NCBI GenBank assembly: GCA_907164885.2 | Contig: OU015498.1 | Location: 131,872,651-131,936,650, forward strand | Length of the DNA stretch: 64,000 bases | Direction of reading: 5' to 3' | DNA from: Dolomedes plantarius | Lineage: Eukaryota > Arthropoda > Arachnida > Araneae > Dolomedidae | In this document: positions 12,001 to 24,700 of the stretch, piece by piece | How the letters are laid out: each line of letters begins with the position of its first letter | How positions within the stretch are numbered: position 1 is the first letter of the stretch | Translations under genes and position numbers: made by a program | The notes under the pieces: model-generated | What the model saw: only the letters and a program-made list of their open reading frames with translations | The model's database searches: none | What the model was told of the DNA's origin: nothing

Positions 12001-15000
12001 CACTGTCATGTAACCACCTCTAGAGCAGCCATATTCAAACTTCTTTTTTCTCTCAGGCCACATGCGTATCGCACCCCGGGAAGAAAAGTGACACAACTCA
12101 AAAATGTAGCATTTGAGAAAAATCAACAAAAAATAATACTCTACAGTTTGAGCTAACATTACAATAAAACTGATACTACTGCCCCCAGGTGGAAAAATTG
12201 CGTGATAGAGATGCGTCGCTTTCCGTGCACGATGGAGCACTTCATCCATATTTTTCAATGACATAACCTCAAAATTGTCATTTTTTGACTTGTGTCACTT
12301 TTCTTGCCCGTGGGCGATGTTTCTTACGTTACGCGGGCCGCAACATAGTACATCGTGCTACTGTTAATACATTGTCATGGTAAAAATTGGTAAGACGATT
12401 TCTATTCTTCGCATATTTCATTTTGAAATTCGATGATTCACAAAACATATATCTGTGGCATTATGGCAAATGTTGATATGTCATTTTTTTCATGTTTTCG
12501 GAAAATTAAAAATATAACTTTTGTTGTGAAATATAAAATCGCTCAATTAAGTTTTTTAATCAAAATATTCTTTAGTTAATATTCAACCTCAAGCGTATGG
12601 CTGGTCTTCAATGAAAATTTTCAATTAGGGACCAAGTATTACCTCTTTTATACATAACAGCATTTGCCAGTACGAAAAACTTAGTATTCTTTCATAATTC
12701 CACTATCAGCTTTTGCCACATTAAAGAACCAATTTTAAGTGCGACATATCAACTTAAAAAGATAAAATTGAATTTTTCGGACATATCAACATCTGCCATA
12801 ACGCCACAGATATATTAATGCGAACAACGTGAGCAGAAGGTGGCACATTTTTGTAAAGTTTTGTATTTTTCAGGCCCTCATTTCCAAAATTATGGTTACA
12901 AAACCTGCCTGATAATGAGTGGAAGTGTCTCGGCCGCACATAAAAGCTTGATTTGAGTATCCCTGCTCTAGAGTAATACTATACTGAGTCCCATGGCTAT
13001 TTCTGAAACTGTATCAATATATCCTATTCTGATGTTTGTTATTTATATCTTTCAATCAATGAATAAAATCCATAATGGAGTCATTATTTATTTGAAATTA
13101 AATTAAACATGGTTCTGATATATATATTCCACTTTAATTTAATATTTAACAAAATGAAAGAACTAGAATTCTAAAAAGGGTGCCCCAAGTTTCTAATCTA
13201 AAGGTTGGGAATCTCTGGGTTAACTAGAGGAGTTTGCGAAACTTCACCCTGGCGTAACAAACTGGATAAGTTTAAATCCTAGGATGCATACACACTAGTA
13301 AGCCTATAGGCTTACTAGTGTGTATCCTAGTGTCTCCTCTATAGAGGAGCACATCGACTCTGGCTTAACTCAACACTTAGCTTCCATCTATCCTACAAAT
13401 TCAGTCCCTACAACAAATTCATCACAGAATTTAAAAGGTTGAGAGGCAGAACTGAGGGTGCGGTTTCCCTCAATAGTATTACCAAAATGGAAGTATAACC
13501 AAAAAGGTTAAGAAGATCTCTTTAAGATACAAAAGAAGGATACGCAAAACAGGTAAAAACCCCACACACACATCGCCGACATTTTCGCTCTTTTTGGAGT
13601 ACCTGAACCAAAGGTTTTAACTGCAGTGATGACTAGGATTAATTTGAATAAGAGTGCTCGTGAAATTGGTTAGTATGGATTATTGTGCTGGGTTTAGAGA
13701 AACTAAATTTACAATGGATTATTTTTTATAATGGATTATTCTGCTTAGTTAAGAGAAATTAAATTTGAATGAACTATCAACTCGGAGTAGTTAATTAAAA
13801 GTTAAAGAAACATAGAAAGTTAGAAAACACATTGAAAATATTTTAATGTGATTTTAATATTTTTTTTTCAATTCTATATTATTTATAATTTTTATCTTGA
13901 GTTTATTTATTTATTTATTTATTTTAAATTAATATTTCATTTTCTATTTCATTTGTTTTGGTTAAATAAATAGACGTACACACGCAGAATAAACCCACAA
14001 CTTAGAAACAATACACCATGAAACAGCCCCCCTTTTTTTTCTTTTCATTTTTTTTAAACGATCATTGTTTACCAACAAAGTTTTGACATTTTACGGAGAC
14101 TGAATAATGAAATTGTATGGTGCAATTTTAGCACAGAGATAGTTATAAGTTACTCATGGTAGCATAAATTATTAATTGTAAGTTTACTGCGCTGTGAGTA
14201 AAGACTATAATTTAAAAGTGAGACATCGGTCTTCTAGTTATCTCTACATCATCATTTGTCCTCCAAGTCTTAGGGCGCAAAAATCAGGTGATGTAATGTC
14301 ATTATTCAAATGAAATCCTTGGTACAATAAGTTCGAAAATAATTTACACGGAAACTAATCATGAAAAACAAATTAAAAAATTAATTTATGAAGATGGAAT
14401 ATTTTTTAGCTAAAACTGTTGCATAATCTTACTTTGTGATAATGCAATTTTACATTACCTTCCAAAAATCTGTCATCTGTGTGGCCTCTCGCATGCTGCC
14501 CGAATTATCTGAAAATGATGAATCTAAAAAGAGCTCGCTCAGCACCTTTGTTTGATAGTACATTGATGGGCTCATCATTCCAAAAGTCACTGAAAATGAA
14601 ACAAATATATAAATATATAAAATAATACTACGAATCTACTCACCATATCCCTTTCAAATAAACCGCATGAGCAAAGGGCTTTTTAGGGCAGCCCTGCTCT
14701 CAATAACATGTAGAGAAATTTTTTATTACGAATTTACTCACTGTATCACTTTTATACAAACCCACAAAGGGCTGTTTAGGACCTTGCTCTAAACATGTAA
14801 GGAAATAATTTATGAACGCACCAGCACAATTGCAAAGTTCAGTCCAAAAAAAGAATTTTTTTTGAAAAAGTCTGAGGTTTCAAACTTCTACTGTCTTTCA
14901 TACCCTCATTAAGTGCGATTAAGTTTATATGAAAGGGAACCTCTTGTTATGTTTTCAATCACAAATCTCGATAGGATATCTAATATACCACGATGGGTGA

Positions 15001-18000
15001 TACACACTCTATTAAAATTGTTAGTTACAAACCTTTCGATATTCTTTATTTTTTAAATCATAAATTTACGATGGAATATTAATTTCTTGAATGTATTTTA
15101 TTAATATTTTTCTCAATTTTTATCTCATTCTAGATGCAATCATCAAATCTATGATATTTAAACGAGGAAAAAATATTTTTATAGCAATAAACCATGTCCA
15201 AAAAACATGTAAAATACTTTTATAACAATAAAACTGTGTGTAAACGCAAAACCCCAATTTTAAAGCAACTGTTGAAGTTGTTACTGCGGAACACTAGCGT
15301 AAAAATCATTAACTTAAACCGAACTTATTAGATTTAATCTTTGTTTTTTATCTTCTAGTAATATGCGTTATTTAAAATAAAATATCTCAAGAAATATAAG
15401 CATTTGTGAGTAAATTTTTTAAATTAATTTAAAGTTTCAATTTCACGTTTAGTCTTTTTAGATGTAACTATAAACTTGTATGAGAGTTGATCGCAGAGGT
15501 CTGTTGGAGTATGAAAGTCAATCAGAGCAGTTGACAAGTTTGCCACCCCTAACGTAAAGTAAACATCCGGTCGATAATTTTCACGAACAGAAGTTTCGAT
15601 AGTAGGACCCTGGCGAGAGCTGTATAGTTTTCTGCTTTTATAGTGGGTAAGAGAAATGGGTAGGACCAACAGTCTTCTCAAGATATTATAGACTCTATAA
15701 TATCATTTCTAGATAGTCTAGAGATTAGCGTTTAGGAGAAAACAAAAACGAGCTCTACGAGAGTTAATAGCCTTTAGAAGGCAATCTAAATTAATTCCTA
15801 ATAATAAACCCTATCATATTGTGGAGAGAAAATAAAATATGAATCCAACTCATTCAAAAGACGTCCATTTTAAAAGTGGTCGATTCATATTCAGAAATTC
15901 TGAACTGAGTAAAAAGTTTACATACATCAAAGTAAATTTTTTAACAACGATATTTAATCGTTTATATTCTTAAAATATTAATATTATAGGGTTGAATATA
16001 AAACATTCAATAATTATCTGAATGAGACAAAGCGTGTAAATAAATTCTAAACTCAAACTATTTTCTGATAGACTTCAATATGCAGCTCATAGTTTGATAC
16101 AGATTTTTCACGAATAAAAAAAAGCGCATCCAAAACAAAGTGACCAAACTCTGGCCTAATTTTATTTAGATATTTCTCAAGAGCGCCATTTAGCGCAGTA
16201 TCCTTAACATATGTTTATCAACTGCTTCATCACTCACAATTCACACGTCGTCAACATACATTTTCTACGGCCCGCAACTCCCCGTTTCGACAACAAGCTG
16301 ATATGGCTTGAGTCAAAAGTTCACCAGAAATCTCGAATCATCTGTAGAATTATATAGCCGGGAAACTTTCAGAATCAAAAAATATTCATGCCCATTATCA
16401 GCAAATGAAGCGAATTATAGCCCAACGAGAGACCATCCAAGCCAAATATGAAAAGAAGCGATAAAGCAATCTTATCAGTGAAGTATATAAGATACTTCGG
16501 TCTCTATCTCTGTATACAAATATGCAGCATCCAATTACAGATCCCAGTTTTCTGCTAACACTTGAAAGCATCAATTTGTTCCCAGCTCTCAGATGAGGTA
16601 GGGATAGTACAGGCTGAAGTGGAATTTCATACAGTGGATTCCTTTGCTGTTGAAGTTACCAAAATTTAAATCGAAATATACGTCATGTGGTAAACGTTAA
16701 CATTGGTTAACTGCGGACCAGATGCAAAATAAGCACACAAACTTTATGATGCAAAAATTGTTTACAAGCCGATAAATATTTTACAACTGATCATAATATT
16801 GATTTATTTTTTATAATTTAAGGCTTGGGAAGACCTAAATTAACCTCTATAAAATTCTTCTGAAACAATGTTAAACTAATGCGTATGGAAATCAGAACGA
16901 TATAGTTAAACGTGATTTTAAGTTTGATAAATACATCCTATCAATTGATCTGCTGTATGAATCAACAATGGATAACAACAAATATGCTGGGTAAGTTTTA
17001 GTTAATTTCATTATACAGGTTCGAGTACAGATCAATTCAGTATTTAAAGTTTTTATTTTAATGATGCTTTATAAATAACTCATTTTCAAAAAAAAAATTT
17101 GAAAACTTAAATTACTTAAAACTTTATTTTGTAATATTGATTGGTTTAGATTTTAATAATGAAATATATTGTAATATCCGCAATAAAGCGCACAATTCAT
17201 AGAAAAATTATCTCGATATAATTTTTTTTTAAAATGTATCCAAATTATAATAGTTAATAACAGGAATAAATATAAACGTGATTCATAAAAGTATAGTACG
17301 AGCGAAATCGCAACAATTCATGAGAATAATATTTATTTACTACGATTAAACCTACCGTATGTCTAAAAGAACATTATTTTCGAAACACGATAAATTTAGC
17401 AATTAAAAGATAATTACATAAAAAAGCAGAGAAATTAATGAGGCTTTTGTAAAAATAATTGAAGATTACTACACATTGTTTTTAAAATTAAACAAAATAA
17501 AAATCAATAATCCTCAAGTAATCTTAAATAATTCTCAATTTCTCATCTCTTTCCCGTTTTAAAATCACACCTTGTGTCCTTTAGTTATGCGCCAGTTTAG
17601 TTTAAATAAAAATATATTGAAAAATTGACAGTAATTAGCATAGTGGAAGTATTTGTTATAAGCCGTCTCATTTACCATATAGTGAAGCGTAAAGTATTAT
17701 TTCTCAAAATAATAAGATTGACAGAAGAGTTAACTAGAAATTATATTAATAAATGATATTCACCACTTTCTGATGTTATCTTATTTTTTCTTAATTAATT
17801 AATATTTTTATTTTCACTTAGAAAAGCAAACATGTTTTTGCATGCGGAATTATCAAAAAGTTAAAAGTATTTGATGAAAAATCAATAATTTTGCATTTTA
17901 ATATGAAAATTATTTAATGGATTGACAAAATAACAGTTCTTTGTTTGGTTCTAACTAAAAACTACTGTCTTTTCACTAACATATTAACAATATATGAAAA

Positions 18001-18570
18001 AAAAATTAATTTTAATGAGAAAATCATTTAAATAATTGATAAGAAAATGGCTCATATCTTGTTATCAGATTTAAAAGTATGATTATATACGATGAATATC
18101 TATATAATTGTGCACTTAGAAACATGCATATCTGTAAATATTCCGATGCTATGGGTTTTTGAAATCTTAATATCCAGTTTCCTAAATGAAAGCACCATTC
18201 AATATAAATAAGGGTGTCTTTGTCTGTCATGTACTGTATTTTTATAAATATAGCATTAGAGTTGAATTACCGGAAGAAATATCTGTTGGGACATAACAGA
18301 GAAAAAAGTATTCGCGCACATTTATTGAAATACTCAATCATTCTATTGAACGAATGCTAAAATATTTTTATCGCACATAGGAAATGCGGTATCCTGGTAG
18401 CCTATAAGACCTTAATTATTGCCAAAAAAAAACCTTGCACAACAAAATATAAAGATAAATTTAATGTTAATATAAGAAAATATATATACAGTGAAACTTC
18501 TCTATGGCATCCAGTCACGGTTCCCATAAAAAGTGGCCGTTTTGCGGGGTGGCCGGCCAGAGAAGTTTCA

Positions 18571-18638
<68 letters not shown>

Positions 18639-18736
18639 AGGCCTTCATTCACAAAAAATATTGACAAAAATTTAAAGATAGTTTACAGTATTTAAATTAT
18701 AAATATTTTTACATCTGTATTTCTTATCTGCACATT

Positions 18737-18782
<46 letters not shown>

Positions 18783-21700
18783 TTGTAAACCGCAAGTTCA
18801 AGCATAGATATCAATGAAAATGAAGTAAGCATATACTGTCAAAATTTATGAGAAAAGCAGGATTGAAAACAAATTTATGAACACATTACTTACTAATAGA
18901 GAGAAGAATTAGGAAGATTATGTAGGTGAAGAGTTCTCGGAGAGTGGTTCTCACTAACCATTCTTTGTCATCTTCTTTTCCTTTCATCTGCCGAGTAGAC
19001 CACAAGCCTGGAAGTAAATTTATTTTTGCGGGTTTGGTTAAAACTATTTTGAAAGATTTAAATATTTTAACCAGTTCTGAAAGTCTTGCACGAGTTTTTT
19101 CTACATAAGTTGTTACTTTTCTATATATGAAGATTTGCGAATTGAAATTATCTTATTTCTTAAATATCTCTTACGCAGGCAATTACTATAATGCTGAAAA
19201 GTTTATAAATGTGTCAACATATAGTATAACGATATGTCTGCAATTTGAAAATAAGACCCAATTATTGAAAAATTGTTATTTTTCATCAACAAACTTCCCA
19301 GACGTGAAAAAGCTCATGCCTGTCGATTGTCTAGTAACTTATGAACATATGCACAGAGCAGAGTAATTTCTAATGCAGTTTTAATCGTCAAGCGATGAAT
19401 ATAGTACGTCATGCAGTAAGTAAAGAATACATAAATATGTATATTCTTTATCCTTCCTCTGTACAAACCCTGGCTGTCTACGAACCAGATGTTCGACCGA
19501 GAAATGTCATAACATTTTATACAGAACTACGGTATCACATTGTGGGGAAATTATTATTTTGAGACAAAAGATTCAGCATAATGACAACATACTGGAATTC
19601 ATAAAAACGTTAATTTTATTTATGCATATTTACTACTTTGTTTATTTTTATGCGAGAAAAATAATTACCTAGCTTTGGGTTGTACGCGTGTTGACGTATG
19701 AAAATTACAGTTTTACATTAAATCAAGCTTTCGTGATTAAATGTAATACGAGATTGCAGTGTCATACAAAAAGAATTATCGTATTCAGTCGAACCGCACT
19801 TGTAATCGTTACGTACTTTAGATTGAAAAGAAAAATGTCGTTAGAATTTTAAGTGGGAGGGAGGGGGGATTAATTTATAAACATCTAAGTATCGTAGACT
19901 TAAGTAAATAAGATTGCAAAGCTCATAAATGAAGAATGTCAGAAAAAGCAGGTGAATTAACGCAGGGACGTGGGCAGCGGAAGTAATAATGATGATAAAC
20001 ATCTTATTAAAGTAAAGAACATCTCTCTTAATAGAGTCAATAAGCAGAGATTTACACAGATGGTAATTCCTACTCAAAAAAATCTGATGTATAACAAGCA
20101 TGTACCACTCGAAAAGAGATGTAATCTTAACATATATAATCAATGTAAGATAATTACTAAATTCAATTTTCGAAAGATAAAATCAGCCTTCGAATTCGTC
20201 CTGTGAACAGGAAGTGCAACTTTTAAGTTCGTGGTGAGAAGTTCTGAAAAATAGAAGGAAGGCGGCGGCAATTCACTTAATAATTGTCAAAACAAGTTTT
20301 ATATTTCTTTTCTCTGAATGACATCTTTTAATTGCGGTCAAAATGCAATAATGCAGCACTCTTGAGGCTCGTAGGAGAAAAAACAATCTATTTCTCAAAC
20401 AGCCCTTTTCTGTTTCTCTTTAAAATCCAGTCTCAGTCACTACTGCTTTGTACAGGACAATCTACAAAACAGGTTCGTGTGAATTTTCTCTTAAGTTTAT
20501 ATTATACTACCGACAAAATAAAGCATTTATATTTAAAATACTTATCTCTTATTCTTTGACAGTTTAAATTAAATTAACACATTTATTGCGGTTTGGATTT
20601 CTTTAAGATTAGAAATCCAACAGCATATTTTATGATACTTTATTTTAGCGTACAAAGAGGAAAATGAATTTCAAACGCTGTTTTATTTCACTTCTAGTAA
20701 ACAAAATAGATAGATTATATGAATATCCTGTATACTAAAGTAAAAATTATCTAATCAGAAAATTTTCTTTTTGGCCATTTAAAACTAAATAAAAATTTTG
20801 TTAGGGGCTTTAAGAATGTAGAGTAACGCGGGGAAAGGTTTCGGGTAAGGTATGTACCTTAGCCTAAACCTCTAGTGGGCATGCAGGAGTGAGTTGGAAT
20901 TTCCTCATGAGTACTTTATCTTCCTCCCTAACCAGCAGGTATACACAACGGTATTTTAAAAGTAAATATTGTTTTACTCTTTTAATGGTGTATGAAAAAT
21001 TTCTACTGCCATGACTTAGTGTTCATATGAGAGTGCTATCTAATCTGAAATGTTATAACCCCAGTTCCTAAAATCTCAAGGCATAGAAGCTACTGAAGTT
21101 TTTAATTCAGACGAATAAAACTGATAATTTACCAATCTGTACAATGTAACCAGAATGAGCATTTTAATCATTAAGTTGCACAACGTATATACTGGCTATT
21201 TTAAGGAAGTGGTAAGGGAAATAATAAACCTTCCGATGAATATAAATTGGTAACAAAGTGTTATGTTAGCTTACTAAGTTCATTACGCTTCAAACTTAAA
21301 CTAAAACGATAATATAAAATCAGTGCATTACAAATGAATGAAACATATGAAGATATGTCGATTAAAAGTGAGAGAAAAATCAATTAGGGTGGTAAAAATC
21401 CTAAAATGTGATTATATGGCTCATGGTTTGTTTTAGCTATGCAATTAATAATGATTATTACTGCATGTAAAAATATCCCTCAGTGAATCAAAGCTGAGAA
21501 TGTAGAGGTCACATTGACCTTTGAAGATGATTTATTGTCAACCCATTACTTAAATGAGTGGAGGCTGGGGAAAACAAATCGGACGTAATAGCAACCATAC
21601 CTCATTTTAACCTCCCGTAATAACTAGCTTCTTCATTTGCTGCGGCCAGCCCACTGTTTAATCTTTCACGGCTCAATCTCGTAAATGGAGACCCCGTCTC

Positions 21701-24700
21701 GGTCCAGGGGGTTGAATCCCCATGGAAACCATATCCCAACAATCTCAATTGCTAAACGAAAACCACAGTCAAACGACCGTGACGATGTACCGTCAGAGAG
21801 CGAGAAAATCACTGCGTTTATTGGAACATTTAAGATAATGAATAATGAAATGGAGGTTTTATTTTGGACCATGATTTCTGCCTCGGTTATAAGTAGAACA
21901 TCGGTGCAAGACTTAACGACCTGTTTTGTCACAGAAACTAGTTGCGTAATAAATTTCATGAATATGCTCTTTGGAAAAAATTATTTTGTATTAATATTTG
22001 TTACTTCCATACAGCTTTGAGATATATTACACTTTTTTCTAAGTTTGAACGATTTTAATTAGCAAAAATTAGAATTTAAATAATTTAAAAGTACAGCCAT
22101 TAAGGTTATAACAGAAAACAACACTCGTCATTGCCGGATACGATGCAACTGAGTTTTGTTTCGGTGTACAAGACAGCTTTAGGCCTCTAAAAGTTAGTGC
22201 AAAAAAAATGTTTATTTGAATGCTAAATTCTGTCCTTTTAATTTCAGAATTCACAATCGTACATAATATTTCGAGTGCACGAGTAATTCAGCCTGACTAA
22301 AATTAGTGTCAGCATTTTGCCATTTACAGAAGCAGTTGCCGTTGAGCAGCGATATGTTTTGATATCCACCATCAAATACTGAATATTACTTGTTAAAGAA
22401 TAACAAGATTAAGTTTACGTGTCCATCAGGTTATAAGAAAAGTTTAAAGATTCTTGTTTTTTTCCACATTCGATTACCTCGTCGTTTTTTAAATAAATAG
22501 ATAAATGATAGATGTGCATACCTCCCACGACAAAAATATATTTGCAATCGCTTATTCTACAGTCAAATTTTATGAACAAAACATGCGATCAGCAAAACGA
22601 ATTGCATTTAAAAAACATTGAAATCCTCCGTTTCATTTGAAAAAGTGGTAGTAATGCAGATATAGTAAAATATCCAGTATATTTTATTTTATTGCGAGGA
22701 ACAATAATATGATTTCTATTCAAAGAGTTCAATTCTTAAAATAAACCTAATATACCGCCTTTCAGGAAAGAAAAATTAAGTTAATCACTATCATAAATAA
22801 CTCAAGATCGCTTTAAAATGTCTCCCACCTCCTAACATAAGATTTTCACAATAAGATAAATCTTGTGTTTGTTGAATGATAATTAGGAATAGAAATATGG
22901 TTATAGAAAAAAAAGCTCGAACAAGAATACCTTCGTAAAAACTCTTTGAGAAGTGAACGAGGCAGATAAAGCAAAAGTTTGATCTGACATCGTAAGTTTC
23001 AACAGGGCATACTATTTGAATTTATCAACGAAAAAAAGAAGTCAGGACAAATATTGGTTAACGATAAGTTAAAGCATTTATTATTGAAATATACTCTATT
23101 TTACCGTTGTCAAATATTGGATAGTTCTGAAAACTTAATTTTTAGCTTGATGTTTCCAGTAAGTTCCGAAAGCTTAGTTACATCTCGAAGATATATTACC
23201 TGATAACTTTTAATCAGAATTTAATAATAAATCCTGCATTATGATGCACAATCCACAGAAAATTGTTTCGATGAAAAGTAAGCAGGCGTGTTAGAAGAAA
23301 AAAAATCCCAGCATGCACTCTATATTTTTGAAAAATAACAATTATTTAACTAACCCTTATGTTTACTTGCATTGATACTATGTATTCGTATCATTAACTG
23401 AAATACAAGAATTGGAAGCAAGACAGAGTGCATAGAAAAATAGATTACTATACTTAGACGTGGTACAAACACTGAGATATAACTACATTATAGTTGTAAC
23501 TGTGAAAAGAAGTTCGTTTGGCTTCCTTAAAAAGCTTCCCAAGACTATAAATTAATAATTCATTGACAAAAATTAACAAAATTTCTTAATTAAAGTTGAC
23601 AAGACAGTCTGTATTACAATTTTAAACTTTTAAATACAGATTTTCTTTCGGTGAATAAGAGAAAAATAACTCTTATTAATGCTGTTTCGCGTCGGACTAC
23701 TGAAAGATCTTATTTTAAATGACTGTAACTTTATCAGTTGTGATAAAGTTACAGTCATTTAAAGACAAATGTAATGATGTCATTTAAAGACAAATGTAAT
23801 GTATAGTCATTTGAAGACAAATGCAATGATAAAGCTGCTAATTAGTATTAAAATTAACATTCAGCATTCGGTAAAATATGTCGGGGATTTTATAACTAAA
23901 AAAATAGGATCAGTAGTTTCTGCAAGATATGTGTACCGTCTCAAAAAATGTTTAATTTCTTTCCTCTCAACTTATTTTAATTCAATACTACAATAATAAT
24001 AATAATAATAATATATAAGCACACACAAATCTATATTATTTATAAATAAATAAGTTGAATAAATTCATTATATGGATATACATCCTTTTCATTCCATCAA
24101 ACTGTTCGATTCCTTCCAATTAAATAACTATTTTACCCGAGTTTGTAGAAATATAGTTCTCAATTTTTGATGTAAGAAAAAAACCTTTCATTGCCAAAAT
24201 TTCGTAAATAAATATTCGTAGTCATCATGATGAATAGGAGAGCAATTTTTCATCTTAAAATCATATCTTTTGTTTCAAAATCATTTAAGTTTCTTTAAAA
24301 TAATTAATATAACTTTAAAGCCATTTATTACTGTAAAGTAATTTATTTAACATCACATTTAATACTGTAAAGTAATTTATTAAGCTTCAAAATATTTTAC
24401 CTTAAAAGCAATTTTTTATCTTAAAATCATATCTTTTGTTTCAAAATCATCTAAGTTTCTTTAAAATAATTAATATAACTTTATAACCATTTAATACTGT
24501 AAAGTAATTGATTAAACTTCAAAATATTTTTTAAGTAAAAATAGTAATTTTAATAAACTAAATATGTATCATATCAATAAAATATGCAAAATAATTTATT
24601 TTCTTAGTTAAATTAAAAACAAGTCACACCTCTAAATTAAAAAAAAAAAAGAGTTGCTATAATCTTTCAGCTATTCCATCACTGAGACCTTATTAGAAAA

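Larger units (their letters stand above)
11863..13217. mobile_element. hAT element (outermost of three nested) in PKD2 intron 3
   Basis: The left end CAGTGATTCCCAAC and right end GTTGGGAATCTCTG are hAT-like terminal repeats. The flanking 8-bp duplications are GGTTAATT (11855-11862) and GGTTAACT (13218-13225), one mismatch. GTGCCGCGGCACC near the left end and GTGCCCCAAG near the right suggest longer imperfect inverted ends. No transposase is present, and about 940 bp of its length is a later insertion. Confidence 0.88.

Noticed and set aside
15424..15681. 85-residue minus-strand frame in PKD2 intron 2
   Set aside because: No recognisable motif, no good splice borders, and exon 2 and exon 3 of PKD2 already join directly across it.
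16040..16350. Minus-strand YVDDV-like peptide and a possible frame DTALNGALEKYLNKIRPEFG
   Set aside because: Stops on either side, frames not consistent, and no other RT or helicase motif nearby. Too weak to call a retroelement.
21666..22020. Overlapping frames of 97 and 111 residues on opposite strands
   Set aside because: Neither resembles a known family and they shadow each other. The B-box-like GGTTGAATCCCC lacks an A box, so no tRNA or SINE was called.
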